In this document: positions 1 through 11,323 of the stretch, one piece after another
How positions within the stretch are numbered: position 1 is the first letter of the stretch
Layout of the letters: each line of letters starts with the position of its first letter
NCBI RefSeq assembly: GCF_033439725.1
Contig: NW_026944385.1
Location: forward strand, 868,001-932,000
Reading direction: 5' to 3'
DNA: 64,000 nt
Source: Neurospora tetraspora
Taxonomy: Eukaryota > Ascomycota > Sordariomycetes > Sordariales > Sordariaceae
Notes under the pieces: model-generated
What the model was told of the DNA's origin: nothing
Databases searched by the model: none
The model's input: only the letters and a program-made list of their open reading frames with translations
Position numbers and translations under genes: made by a program

Positions 1-84
1 CCCACCCGTCCTGCTCTCATACCTTATCCATTCATAATGCCACCATCGGCAACATCCTCCAACAATAACCAATAAGGTTCCACA

Positions 85-169
85 GGGCGTGTGGCTCAGT
101 TGGTAGAGCGTTCGCTTAGCATGTTTCCGAGCATGCGAAAGGTCCTGGGTTCGATTCCCAGCTCGTCCA
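85..169 (+). tRNA. tRNA-Ala (anticodon AGC) with a 12-nt intron
   Basis: The cloverleaf is readable. The acceptor strand GGGCGTG faces CTCGTCC, the D-arm contains GGCTCAGTTGGTAGAGC, the anticodon stem TTCGC pairs with GCGAA, and the T-arm is CTGGG-TTCGATT-CCCAG with discriminator A. The anticodon loop reads TTAGCA/T. A 12-nt insertion at 122-133, directly after the base 3' of the anticodon, is the canonical tRNA intron position. A T-rich stretch follows, as expected for a Pol III terminator. The CCA end is not encoded. Confidence 0.95.
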
Positions 170-1051
170 AATCTTTTGCCAATTTTTTTCTGTTTTGCCT
201 TGTTTCCCCTTGTGTGGGCATTGTTTCTTTTTTTCTTTTGGTGTTGCAAAGGAAACATGTCGCTTGAGCCGTCTTCTTGCATGCCGTTGTTATTTGGTGG
301 GTTTTTGTTTGGCTGTTGTACTTGTACGGTGTCACTCTCGTTGTGGATTGGTCGATGATGACTACTTCGTGGCACTTTCGGAACTTCGTTTCTGCTTGAC
401 AAGTGCGACAGATAGTAGTGGACAAAGAGACCGAGGGTGTCTTTAAGGAACACCGAGACTTTTGGGATCGGTTTGAACGTTCTCGACCGTGAACCGCTCA
501 AGCGCATAAATAGCATGACACACCGTTGATTCCGATACAGATTTGGCTTACAGGTTGACATTGGACGATAATCGCCCATCATACACTACGGCTGACGACA
601 GAGGCCGAGAGGTCACTCAGACCACAATTTCCGACCAGAATTGGCTGTCAAGTAGCCTTCTTATAACCGTATGGATGATGTCTATGTTCGTGTGGAATAG
701 AATATGAACCAAAGCCAAATTGAGAAACCTGCCGTCATCCATCCCATCGCCATCTCTTTTCAGCCTTCCCAGGAGTCCGAGATTATGCTCCTTCATGGCC
801 CCTTGGACCTGACAATATGTTGCGCCAACCATGAACGCCATCGCTATGCTACCCATTTACCTTACTTAGTCTTGAACTCCAGCCCTCAAATATGCTTTTG
901 CCCATGGAGCTCTTCAGCAACGACAACTCGTCCAACATGCGCCAACCAAAAGCAAGCGCTAAAACTTCCCAACCAAAAACCCATGACTCACACTCTTTCT
1001 CAACTTCCTCTCCATCTCCATTGCCGTGGCCGAGGGAGTCGAAGGTGATCC
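170..1051. other. intergenic, no supported gene
   Basis: This stretch lies between tRNA-Ala and the 3' end of the AMSH-like gene. It begins with the T-rich Pol III terminator. Only short unsupported open frames are present, and I see no repeat or RNA gene in it. Confidence 0.6.
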
Positions 1052-2943
1052 CTAATACCTCCTGAACTGCGGTACCTTGGACCCCTCAGGCCTGAGATCC
1101 ACCACCTCAAAGTCAACCCTGCTTGACTCAAACACGTGCCCCGGCGCATGACGAGCACTACAGTAAATCTCGTCTGAGGGAATGGCATGCTGGTGGAAGA
1201 CGCCGGGGGTGTTGCAGTTGATGATGTGCGGGAGACCGGGAGGGTCGGTGAGGCGGAAGATACCGTATCTGGTTTGTTTTGGGGTACGTTAGCTGGTGAT
1301 GCTCGGAAGGGGAGGGGTGAGAGGACGGAAAAACTTACGAAGGATCATATCTAGGCGCGCAAACAATGGCAATGCTCTCCTTCATCATAGTCTGGTATCC
1401 AGCATGGGTATGCAAATCTCTCGAGCTCATGAAGCAAGTCTGCGTTGGGTGGGTATGGATCCAACCAAGGACGAGCAAGTCGTTCTCAATGCAGTACGTG
1501 ACGTACGCTTCCTCGTTGATGGTCTCGCACGTGTCAGGGGTGCACTCTTGCTCCGGGATGAGCAGGCAGGTGATGAACAGGGCATTGTTGATTAGCGTGC
1601 CGCAGAGAATGCCGCACATCTCCAGCTCCCTGATGGTGTTTTCGCGGGCAAGTTCGAGGAAACGGCGGCGGAGGCCGCTGGGGAGGAATACGGATCGGAG
1701 CGGTTCGCCGCTTTCGAGGTAGGCAACCGGGCGGAAGGTGACTTTGTTCGCTTCTTTCGGCTTCTCCTCTGGCGGCGGCGGTTCGCTGACTTTGGGCGGT
1801 CTTGCGGGCTTTTCGTCGACATCGTCCTCGTCGTTTACCAGTCGAATGGTCTGACTAGGAAGCATACCACTCCTCCTTGAATCTCTGCTCAAGGACCCCG
1901 ACCCCTTCCGCGGGCGTGGCGGTGGAGGAGGAGGTCTGGTGACGGGTACTGGTCGCTCAAAGGGTATCACCTTGGGCGGGAGTGGTGGCTGTGGTCTTGG
2001 GCTTTCCGGCCGCGGCGCCGGTTTCGGGTAGTCGTAGGTATAAGTAGATGTTGGTTTGATGGTTGGGTAGTGATAGTTTACAGATCGATAGCTGTCAGTG
2101 TCACTGATGCCGTTGTCAGTTTCCGAAATCCCGTAGCCTCCTGAGCGGTCCAATTGTCGTCTTGTGGCCTCCATTTGCCGGCGAAGGTCGTCATCCTCCG
2201 AGTAGCGATTGTTCGTTGGTGGGGGAGTAGGATACTGTTGTCTCCTGTCCACATTATAGCCTCTCTCTTCCTTGTAACCATCTGACGTCCTGTGTATGCG
2301 CTCATCCTCATCAGCGTTCTCTTGTCGTCGACGTCTCCGTCGCTTAAGCAGCGCTTCCCTAGCCAAGTCGACTGCCAACTCTTGGTTTTGTCCAGCATCC
2401 AGGATCTTAGCCTGCGAAATATGGTTCCATGACAGGGCAGCATCGTTGGCAGCGTGCCTGGCGTATTGCGAAGATGTAGATCGTCGCTTCTCCCTGCTGT
2501 CTTGTACGCTGGCCGTGAGCTGCTGCCACTTCTCATAGGCCTCCTCTATTTGGGGCTTGAGCTGTTCAAGCTGTTCAACCACGGTGTTTATGCGTGCGTT
2601 GAGTTGCCTCATCAGCACTCGGTTTTCGGGGTGTTTGGCTTCGGGGTGCTTCGCCATATCATCGAGGACGAGGGTGCAGTAGCGGAGGAGAAACATGTAA
2701 GCTTGAGCTATGCTTCCTTCTTGAAGGTAGATTTGACCCTTTAACCACCGGATTATAGTCAGCTACTGTTCTTGGGATTGCGACCATTACAGACTTGTGA
2801 CGAACCTCATGATGGATGGTGTTGGCAGCGCGCGCCCAAAACTTGAAGCCAATCCGGGGATTCCAGTCGTATTGTTTTGCCTTTTCGGATATCTCCTTGA
2901 CATTCATGGGCCGGCTCCCGGCCTCTATCGTCGCGCTTCCCAT
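1052..2943 (-). CDS. AMSH/STAMBP-type JAMM deubiquitinase (Sst2-like)
   Basis: Predicted 584-aa protein in three exons: 2943-2806, 2738-1339 and 1268-1052. Introns are 2739-2805 (donor GTTCGT) and 1269-1338 (donor GTAAGT); phases close. The N-terminal ~110 residues match the MIT-like/USP8-dimerisation helices of the family (VKEISEKAKQYDWNPRIGFK). A proline-rich disordered middle follows (about 190-360), then a C-terminal MPN+ domain carrying the zinc metalloprotease motif HTHPTQ...SSRDLHTH. By family knowledge, such enzymes cleave Lys63-linked ubiquitin chains from cargo at endosomes next to ESCRT-0. The last exon supplies the YGIFRLTDPPGL segment, which confirms the splice. An in-frame ATG lies further upstream at 3012; I chose 2943 because it begins just before the conserved helix. 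S. pombe sst2 is the likely ortholog. Confidence 0.92.
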
Positions 2944-3492
2944 GATTGTTGTATATCTTTCTGTTTGTCGGTCGTCGCGGGAATGGATTGGTCGCCGTTG
3001 TTGTAACCACAATGACAGCTACTCGAAGCTATCGCAACGGAGGTGGTACTTGCAACTCGGATGGGCGATGATTATGGGTTATCGATGTTGGGGAATCCAG
3101 TTTTCATTGTTTGTTCCTTGGAATCGGTCAAGTTTCGGATGTCGTGGGAGATGACCAAGAGACACGGAATGGTCTCTGGCTTGCTTGTTGTTTTGGTCAA
3201 AGACGTTGTCCATGTCATGACAGTCACAGGGTCCCGGAAGCAGTCCACATGCCGTCCAGGAACCTTTCAGTGGCTCCTCTGCTGAAAGGACGACCTGGAA
3301 GCTGGAACCTTGGCGGCCTCGACCCCGCCATTGGGCCGCGCGGCGGGCAGTTGCGAGAGCGGATGCCTGCCGCCAGGCTGCATTTTGACAGAAGCGGGCG
3401 GGCAACAGCTCACGGGGCAGGCTTGAGACAGGGCAGTTCAGCCGAGTCAGCTTGGAGGGTGCACAGGCCACTTTGACCGTCTTTTTAGACTT
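2944..3492. other. intergenic, 5' region of the AMSH-like gene
   Basis: This is the presumed promoter and leader of the minus-strand AMSH-like gene. It contains only short open frames without recognisable motifs. The right edge is the TTA target duplication of a MITE. Confidence 0.5.
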
Positions 3493-3495
3493 TTA

Positions 3496-3942
3496 GGGCG
3501 TGATCCGTAGCCTTTTTTTGGGCCTTTTCACCGGGGAAAAAGGTACTTCGGGTGAAAAGGTTGCACGGACCAATTTTCACCGGCTTTTTCACCGGCTTTT
3601 TCACCGGGATACCAAACTCTGTGATAGTTTTGGGTAAAAATGGTAATTCTATTATCTTGACGTTGGAGTTGAGCTGGTTATAGCGGCTTCAGTACTATTT
3701 CAGCGTGTTCAGTGGTTGATGCAATTTGCAAAATACCCTTTTTCCTGTTCACCGGGTGAAAAAGTGGTTTTGAGCTCTAGTTGGCTAGAAGGTTAAAAAG
3801 CGGGGCGATTCTTTTCACCGGGTGAATAAAAAGTGTAACCCGGGTGAAAAGGTACAAAGATGTCAAAAAGTATAAGGAACACGATTTTCACCGGCCATTT
3901 TTAACGGTGAAAACGCAAAATAAATCGCTACAGATCACGCCC
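3496..3942. mobile_element. PIF/Harbinger-like MITE, copy 1 (447 bp)
   Basis: The left end GGGCGTGATCCGTAGC and the right end (reverse complement GGGCGTGATCTGTAGCG) form terminal inverted repeats. The element is bordered on each side by TTA (3493-3495 and 3943-3945), a 3-bp duplication typical of PIF/Harbinger (Tourist-like) elements. No coding capacity is present. The interior repeats a TTTTCACCGG/CCGGGTGAAAA motif many times, including a short tandem array near 3570-3610. The same family recurs at 22863-23189. Family assignment is inferred from the termini and duplication length, since no transposase is present. Confidence 0.8.
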
Positions 3943-3945
3943 TTA

Positions 3946-4872
3946 ACGTTCTTGGACATTTTCATGTTTGAACTTTGGATGGCGAGATGGAGGGATTGAT
4001 GGATGACATTCTTCAATTTAGATGTGTGTCCAACCAGCTGGTGACTGACCATGTCGAGACTCGGTTGTGTTAGACGGCTGGATTATGGCTCCTCTTCATT
4101 GTAACAATCTTAATACATCTAATCCAATTTGAACCCCCACGGCCAAAGATGCCCGTTTTTCAGAGTTTGCTTCGATGTTTCTGACCAGATCAAACATCCC
4201 AAAGTCAAATGTTGTCTGATTCCCATGCGAGTTGCCATCATATTCAAACATGGCAGCGGCGATATCCTGCCGGTTTCCGGATCAGCGAATAACACTCGGT
4301 GACACGGCGGGACCAGCCAATGCACCAGAAGGTCCAAAGAAGCAATTTAGCGAAATGCAAGTCGAACCACTCGGGAACCATTTCCAGCCTCAAAACCGGG
4401 AGTTCACGGAATCCGCCAGGGGGTCGGGACCAAAAGGGGAGGCGAGGAGTGAGGACATGCCACAAGTGAGGCCGGCCCTGTGAGGGTGTGATGAGGGTGT
4501 GCCCCTGACAGATACACTAGTAACCAGGACTGGCAACTGGCTGACCGATACGCGATGCGGTGTCCTTGTTCCTCACGATCTCGACCGCGCCATCATGACC
4601 TCGATCGCGGTGCAACTTCGGCTGCAGACTGATATACGGAAATGCCTTTTTCCAAGATAGTACACAGCTAATATCCAGCCAGGAAAATAGGTGGCGGCGA
4701 GACTTTCGGTGTATTCCGTTCCCGAGTGATATCTTGCTGCTTATAATCCTGCCTTCACCCTCTAGCCATCTGTTGTAGTAATCTAGCATCCATTCATACC
4801 AGCTTACCCTCTGCTGTTGATACCAATCCCACATCTCCGTGATACCCTCCCTCACCTTCCCACAGATTCACC
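3946..4872. other. intergenic, no supported gene
   Basis: This lies between MITE copy 1 and the gene starting at 4873. Open frames are short and overlap on both strands without family motifs. The last few hundred bases are the presumed promoter and leader of the downstream gene. Confidence 0.5.
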
Positions 4873-5662
4873 ATGGCGTCCACCATCTCCTCCGTAAGCC
4901 CAATGCAAGGCAAGTTCATATCCTCCCACAACCCTCACACCCACACTAACACCCCATCTCCCCATGTAAACAGCCAGCATCGAAGCAGCAACAAACCACC
5001 TATCCTTCGACCCAGGCCGTCTCCTTGTCCCCCCCGAGACCTGCCTCTCCTCCCTCCTCAAGCAAACCCTCACCCAATTCACCACCACCTACGCCCTCCC
5101 CGACAGCCTTCAAGCCCTCCTCCTTTCCCAGCCCTCCAGCCTCGACCGCATCCTCAACTCCATCTTCGACACCTCCTGCCTCGCCTTCGTCACCGACAAG
5201 GAATTCCGCATCGAGGCCGGGCTAGACGACCACGACAAGGTCACGCTGTTCGTGCAAGCCGTTGCGGGGATGGCGATGGTTTTTGAGCGGCTTTTGCTTG
5301 CTTCTTCTTCTTCTTCTCGTTCTTCTTCCTACGCAAACTCCAGGTCAGAAGACCTGACGACCTGCCTCTTCTCAAGGGAACTGCAGCTCTTTGCCGAGAG
5401 CGAGCAGCGCCGGACGATGTTAGATCGCGTCGGCGGGACGTCCCTGTTGAGTCATTGCTATACCAAGGACGAGCTGGTGAGCTTTGTGGTGGCGACGGTG
5501 GAGGATCGGGTGCCGCACCCGAGACATGCGGATGGGAGTAGTCTGCTTCCGCTGAATGCGGTGGGCGAGGATTTGTTGAGCGATAGTGTGGCGTGGGTTA
5601 GTGATCGGAGTTGTAAGAATATGGGGTTGCCGTGGGGTTTTACGATTATGGCGCTGAACTGA
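4873..5662 (+). CDS. conserved-looking protein of unknown function, 241 aa
   Basis: Two exons, 4873-4909 and 4974-5662, joined by a 64-bp intron whose donor is AG|GCAAGT (a GC-AG intron) and whose acceptor is AACAG. This is the only splice I found that links the start ATG to the long downstream frame in phase. The protein is mostly helical and soluble with no signal peptide. It contains a serine run (about residues 104-113) and ends with LPWGFTIMALN. I do not recognise a family. The 3' end faces the 3' end of the prefoldin gene 288 bp away. Confidence is good that it is a gene and nil for its function. Confidence 0.75.
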
Positions 5663-5949
5663 ACTGAGGTTGGACGGGATGAGACCTGCGGTTTGTGTGT
5701 GAGTAAGGGGGAGGGGGGTGTAAGTTGTGTTTTGGCTATCTCCATTCTATGATTTTAGAGCAAGGCGTTATGGGGGTATCTAGGGGTTAATCGGGGGATA
5801 CATCATGTAATAATCACCGTTCGGTAAGAAGCTGACTTGCGTCCGCCTTCAAGAGACACTTTGCCCGGTTCGCTCTGTGATGGATCGCTTTTGGGCCTGA
5901 TCTCGATTGGGTATCGTGGACATTCTTTCCGTACGTATTCAATTTACCT

Positions 5950-6548
5950 CTAAGCCTTGACAGCCTGAGGAGCACCACCAGCTTGGGCGCTCGTCTGGAC
6001 CTGAATGATCTCTGTCCTCTTCTTCTCAATCTTGCCCTGTGTCTCCTTGATGACTTCCTCCAAACGAGTACTGTGAGAGAGTCAGCCAGTTTGCTTGTGA
6101 GTCCTTGACCTCGAGGTCCCTTGAATGCCAGCGGTCCACTTACATCTCCTTGCTGATGAACTCCAGTCTGCCCTTGACCGTGTTCTCTGCGTCCATCTTG
6201 TCCTGCTTCAGCAGCACTGGGCCGACTAGCTTGTAGATCTGCTCGTCATCCTTGAGCTTCTCAAACTCCTACACGCTCCTCAGTTAGTCCAGCTTTTCGT
6301 TGGGCAGCATTAGAGAAGGGGGCTAGTCGAGTTCGAAAGGTGCATGGGCGTTGCTGACATTTTGCACACCGATGTTTTCCTGCTTCTGAGCCTCGAGCCT
6401 TTGTCTGGCGAGAACAGTCTCTTGGAGTTCTGAAGGTATGGTCAGCGGATGAACTCTGGAGATATCACCAAAAAGGGGGCTCACCTTTGTTCAAGTTTTG
6501 ATACTCATCAGAGAGAGCTTGGAGCTTCAGTTGGAGGGGGCTGGCCAT
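5950..6548 (-). CDS. YKE2: prefoldin subunit 6
   Basis: Four exons (6548-6485, 6429-6359, 6268-6144, 6070-5950) encode 126 aa; three introns of 55, 90 and 73 bp, phases close. The order of segments is diagnostic for beta-type prefoldin. An N-terminal helix (MASPLQLKLQALSDEYQNLN) is followed by the beta-hairpin centre (EFEKLKDDEQIYKLVGPVLL, then KQDKMDAENTVKGRLEFISK) and a C-terminal coiled-coil helix (TRLEEVIKETQGKIEKKRTE). By family knowledge it is one of six subunits of the cytosolic prefoldin complex that hands nascent actin and tubulin to the CCT chaperonin. The length fits the family (about 110-130 aa). The gene is divergent from VPS4, sharing a ~0.8-kb spacer. Confidence 0.93.
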
Positions 6549-7342
6549 GATTGCTTCTTTTCAGATATGATGTGAGGTGAGGGTTAGGCTGAAAGATTAT
6601 TCGACGGTGACGCCGAGAAGTGAAAAAAATTGAGGATTTGGAAAAAGTCAAGGAAGATGATGGATCAAGAGCAGGAACAGAAACACGGATGAGCTCCAAT
6701 ATGGGGAATTTGGGATGTTTCTATTCTGGGGAACTGAGCTCGCTGTGCAGTCAATCATCAGGGGTGAGCGGATCTCCAGGTCAGTTAGCGTTCTGGTGTA
6801 TTTACCAGCTATGCACTAACAAACCAGGACTAGCGCACTCCTCACGCGCGAACGAGTGGCGTCAGTGGCCCCAGGAATCAGGACCCCGCGCTAGCGCTTC
6901 TAGGTCAACGGCCAAGTCGACCGTGTTGCTTGAAACCAAGATCTGGACAAGACCAACGATCTTCCCCTCTCCAATTCCACCTCAGACCAGGGCGCGAGAC
7001 ACCAACTTCTTCGCCAGACGACAATCTTGCCATTGTCAATACCAGGCGACGCCCGAAAGACACGACCAATTCCCGATTTCTCTAGCGCCTCGTCTCTGCC
7101 TAGGACAACAGCGTCGTCATCAACAAATCCCCTCCCTCGCATAGGGCCATCTGTTGACTTGTACTTCCAACCTCGGCGCGCGAAGATCAACATCACCGAA
7201 CAAACAAACAAACAAACATAGGAACGAATGACCACAACGCCTACTGCGACGCGCCAAAAACCACAAACTGTACACTCTTGACCAAACCACGAATTCACGC
7301 GACACCACCTACACGTTTCGAACCGCCGCCGCCGCCGCCAAA
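6549..7342. promoter_or_regulatory. divergent spacer between prefoldin 6 and VPS4
   Basis: This 794-bp region separates two outward-facing housekeeping genes and must hold both promoters. The VPS4 side ends in a C/A-rich leader with a short GCC repeat just before the ATG (context GCCAAAATG). Open frames here are overlapping and unsupported. Confidence 0.55.
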
Positions 7343-8867
7343 ATGTCCAACACCGACTTCCTCGGCCGCGCCATCGAGCAAGTGCGCAAAGCCATCGAAG
7401 CCGACAACGCCGCCCAGTACGACAAAGCCTACCAGCTGTACTACCAATCGCTCGAACTGTTCATGCTCGCCTTGAAATGGGAGAAGAACCCCAAGTCCAA
7501 GGAGATGATCCGGGCCAAGACGGGCGAGTACATGGACCGGGCCGAGAAGCTCAAAGCGCACCTGGCGGACGCGGACGCAAAGAAGAAAAAGCCCGGGATG
7601 GTGGGCGCGAACGGGGGGTCGACGGGCGGGACGGGGAAGGGGAAGGAGGCTGGGGAGGATGGCGCTAATGGAGGAGGGGAAGCATTAGATGAGGATAGCA
7701 AGAAGCTGAGGAGCGCGTTGGCGGGAGCGATTCTGCAGGAACGGCCGAATATCAGCTGGGATGATGTGGCTGGACTAGAGGGTGCCAAGGAGGCGCTGAA
7801 GGAGGCGGTTTTGTTGCCCATCAAGTTCCCCCATCTGTTCCAGGGGAAGAGGCAGCCGTGGAAGGGCATCTTGCTGTATGGCCCGCCGGGAACGGGAAAG
7901 AGTTATTTGGCGAAGGCGGTGGCGACGGAGGCCAAGAGCACGTTCTTTAGCGTGAGCAGCTCGGATTTGGTGAGCAAGTGGATGGGCGAGAGTGAACGGT
8001 ATGTCTTCTTCTGTTGTCTTGGTTTCTTGTGCCGTTATCGTGTATGGGAAGCTAACGGTTTTACGAAAAACAGTCTAGTAAAGCAACTCTTCGCCATGGC
8101 CCGAGAAAACAAGCCCTCCATCATCTTCATCGACGAGATCGACGCGCTCTGCGGTCCGCGCGGGGAAGGCGAGTCGGAAGCCTCGCGCAGGATAAAAACC
8201 GAACTTTTGGTCCAAATGGACGGTGTCGGCAAAGACAGCAAGGGCGTTTTGATTCTGGGCGCGACCAACATCCCCTGGCAGCTGGACGCCGCCATCCGCC
8301 GCCGCTTCCAGCGCCGCGTGCACATCACTCTGCCCGATCTGGCGGCGCGCACGACCATGTTCCGGCTGGCGGTGGGCGACACCAACACGGCCCTGAATTC
8401 GGAAGACTTTCGCGAGCTGGCGAGGGCGGCGGAGGGCTATTCGGGTTCGGATATCAGTATTGTGGTGCAGGATGCGCTGATGCAGCCGGTGAGGAAGATT
8501 CAGCAGGCTACGCATTTTAAGAAGGTTTGTTTTTCTTTTTTTCTTTCTTTCTCTCCATCCTCGTTCCTCAACCCTTTCCCTCCCTCCCCCTTTCCCATTG
8601 TATAATGTATGTAAGGTTGCTAACATTGTTGAAACAACGAAACAGGTAGTCCACGAAGGCAAGCAAATGCTCACCCCCTGCTCGCCAGGCGACCCGGACG
8701 CCATCGAAATGACGTGGGAGCAGGTACCCTCGGACGAGCTGCTCGAGCCGTTTGTCGACAAGAAGGACTTTATCAAGGCCATCAAGGCCAGCAGGCCGAC
8801 TGTGTCGGCGGAAGATCTGCACAGGAATGAGGAGTGGACAAAGGAGTTTGGTAGTGAGGGTGCGTAA
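7343..8867 (+). CDS. VPS4: vacuolar protein sorting ATPase Vps4
   Basis: Three exons (7343-7998, 8074-8524, 8646-8867) encode 442 aa, the size expected for Vps4. Residues 1-75 form the MIT domain that binds ESCRT-III tails, followed by a glycine-rich linker (about 90-120). The AAA domain carries Walker A GPPGTGKS, pore-loop residues KWMGESER, Walker B IIFIDEID, second region of homology [17 protein letters not shown], and the Vps4 C-terminal helix region ([13 protein letters not shown]). It disassembles ESCRT-III on endosomes. The 75-bp first intron is divisible by three and contains no stop, so its retention would insert 25 residues before Walker B. The gene is convergent with NOP58. Confidence 0.97.
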
Positions 8868-9621
8868 GAGATGCCTGCCGCAGTGTAGTGGGGGGTGTGG
8901 TCAATTGTTCGTGTGGTTTATTTTTGTTCTTTGGTGGTTCTCCCATGGAAAGCGAAGGAGTAGTGTACAGAGGGCGGCGGGTATCTGGATGTTTTAGGTA
9001 CTTTTTACTTTGGGGCTCACTTTCGCCCCTATTTATGTTAGTAGCACATAGCGTGCGGTATGCACATGTTTGTTATGAAGACTTACTTGATGATGACGAT
9101 ATTATTCTGGTGAGGAAATCAGGGGAAGGCGTGTCGGTGGGCGTTTTGCGATCTGCATGCGATGTTGGAAGAGTACATAGAATCATGACATATCACACCA
9201 ACAAGGTAAAGACGTTTCGTTCGTTTAATGAGCCTTTGTTTATACCCATATCGCCGCCGCCATATGATGCTCCATGGGTATGATGCTAGTACACACGCAC
9301 ATCCTTCGAAACTTTTTGCGCTAACCCTCTATGATCAGTCGTAGATGGCAAGAGATGTGAATGACGACAACGACGAACTATTTATGATTCTTGCAAGAAA
9401 CAAGTAGACCCGTAAAACTCCTTTGTACCAGATTTGACCCATAACCCATACATTATAAGAAACTCCCGAGGATAACAACGACAACAGAGCGAACAAACAA
9501 GAACGACGTGAAAACGCGCGAGACGAGAAGCTCTAAACAAGATGAGTGAAGAAAAAAAGTAAAAATCGTGGGAAAAAGACACAAGTGGTGACGCTGCTTT
9601 GCTTCTTTTTCTTTCGGCTTT
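8868..9621. other. convergent 3' spacer between VPS4 and NOP58
   Basis: This holds the 3' untranslated regions of two genes that run toward each other. No supported gene, RNA or repeat is seen. Confidence 0.6.
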
Positions 9622-11323
9622 TTACTCAGACTTCGACTTCTTCTTCTTCTTCTTCTTCTCGGGTTCCGCAGCGTCGGGGGCGTCTACCATCTCGACGTCT
9701 TCGCTGGTCGCTTTCCTCTTCTTGTCCTTCTTGTCCTTCTTCTCCTTCTTCTCCTCCTTGTCCTTCTTCTTGTCCTTCTTCTCCTTCTTGTCCTTCTTGG
9801 AGTCGGCGGCGTGGGCGGCGGTGTGCGAGTCGACCATCTCGGTGTCGATGTCCATGTCACCCTCGTCGTCCATGACGAGCTTGATGGCCTTGTCCATGGC
9901 CTCGGTGTTCTTCATGGGCTTGATGCCCTTGGCGTACCACTCCAGACGCTGCTCAAGCTGCTCGCGCATAACCTCACCAAAGCGCTTGGTGGGGTTCTCG
10001 GAGAAGTTGTCGATACGGGAGGCAATGGAGCACTTGTTGGCGAGGTAGCGGGAGATGCGGCCCTTGACCTTGGGACCGGCACGGCCGATGAAGGTGCTCT
10101 GGTAGAGGAGACCGTACTTGGGGGTGGCGCCCTTGGTCTTGAGAGCGCGGAAGAGGGCCTTCTCGGCACCGAGAATCTGGAGGGTAGAGGCGGGGTACTT
10201 GGCGAGGTTGGTGAGCGAGCCGGCGTGGGAGATGAGGCGGGCGGCAACGGGGGTGCCGAGGATGACCTGCAGGTTAGGAGCGACCTCACCCATCTTCTTG
10301 TCGAGCGACTCGGCGAGGATGCGGCGGTAGTCGGCCATCTTGGCGACGTTGTCCGCGAGGTCCTTGACCATGTTGAGATCCATCTCGCTGATGTCCTGAC
10401 CCATGGAGACCTTGGCGGCCTGGATGATGGCCTTGGCCTTGTCCTCGTCCTGGTTGAGGACGTTGGCAAGCTCGTCGAGGGACTCGTCGCTGAGAGACTT
10501 CTTGTTGCCGACAGCGATGACGACCTTGGCGTAGGTGCCGTTGTCGGAGACGATGCGGATGAGCTCGGGGAAGTGCCAGCCGTACCACTCCCTCACGCGC
10601 ATAGCGCCGGAGTTAATACCCTTGTCGAGAGCATCGAGGGTAGCGATACCCTGGATGATGTGGTTGTCGTTCTTGTGGACGGAGAACTTGACCTTGGCGC
10701 GGGAGTAGGCGTGACCGAGACCGAGCTGGGCGCGGTTGATGTCACCGTCCTGGAGGCCCTTGAGGAGCTTGCCGGCGTGGGTGCGGATGCCGCGAAGGAG
10801 GGCAGCGACGACCTCGGAGGTATCGGCAGACTCGCACTGAATACCGGGGAACATTCCGCTGATCTCACCAGCGAGCCTCTTGTCGACGACACCGAGGACG
10901 ATCTTGCTCTTCTTTCCGCTGGTTTGGGGGAGGTTGAGTTCGAGGGTGTTCTTGAGGTGGTCGGGCATGATACCCTCGGAGATGAGGTTGATGGCCTCGA
11001 GACCATGGGCGGCAGAGCTGGGAGGTTAAGGAGTGTTAGTTTCTGGTATCTTCTCAATATGTTTCTGTCCTCCCAACATCACCACCACTTCATCACCACC
11101 AACAGTATCCCAAACCACCATCCCCAAAACACATGTGCTTTCTGGCCACCTACTTCCAAGGGTTGAAGCTGCGGAGCTTCACCATCTTGCCGAACTTGTC
11201 GAGATCCTTCATGGCATCCTTGACCTCGGGCAGCTCCAAGCCGACAGTGTCGGCCTGGTGGACGACCTCGAAGAGCGAGAAGCCGACCGCGCTTTCGAAC
11301 AAGAGATAGTTGACGTTGGCCAT
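9622..11323 (-). CDS. NOP58: box C/D snoRNP core protein Nop58
   Basis: Two exons (11323-11154 and 11017-9622; 136-bp intron) encode 521 aa. The N-terminal domain begins MANVNYLLFESAVGFSLFEV. The NOSIC/coiled-coil centre follows, then the Nop domain with GTPVAARLISHAGSL, ILGAEKALFRALK and YGLLYQSTFIGRA, and finally a lysine-rich KKE/KKD tail typical of Nop58. By family knowledge it joins fibrillarin, Nop56 and Snu13 on box C/D snoRNAs in the nucleolus to guide 2'-O-methylation of rRNA. The strongly biased codon use (almost only C/G third positions) suggests high expression and generates a long spurious antisense frame. Confidence 0.97.

Noticed and set aside
9811-11166. 451-aa open frame antisense to NOP58
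   Set aside because: It is a by-product of strong codon bias in NOP58; its composition (Gly/Asp/Glu/Leu/Val) mirrors the complementary strand and no motif is present.
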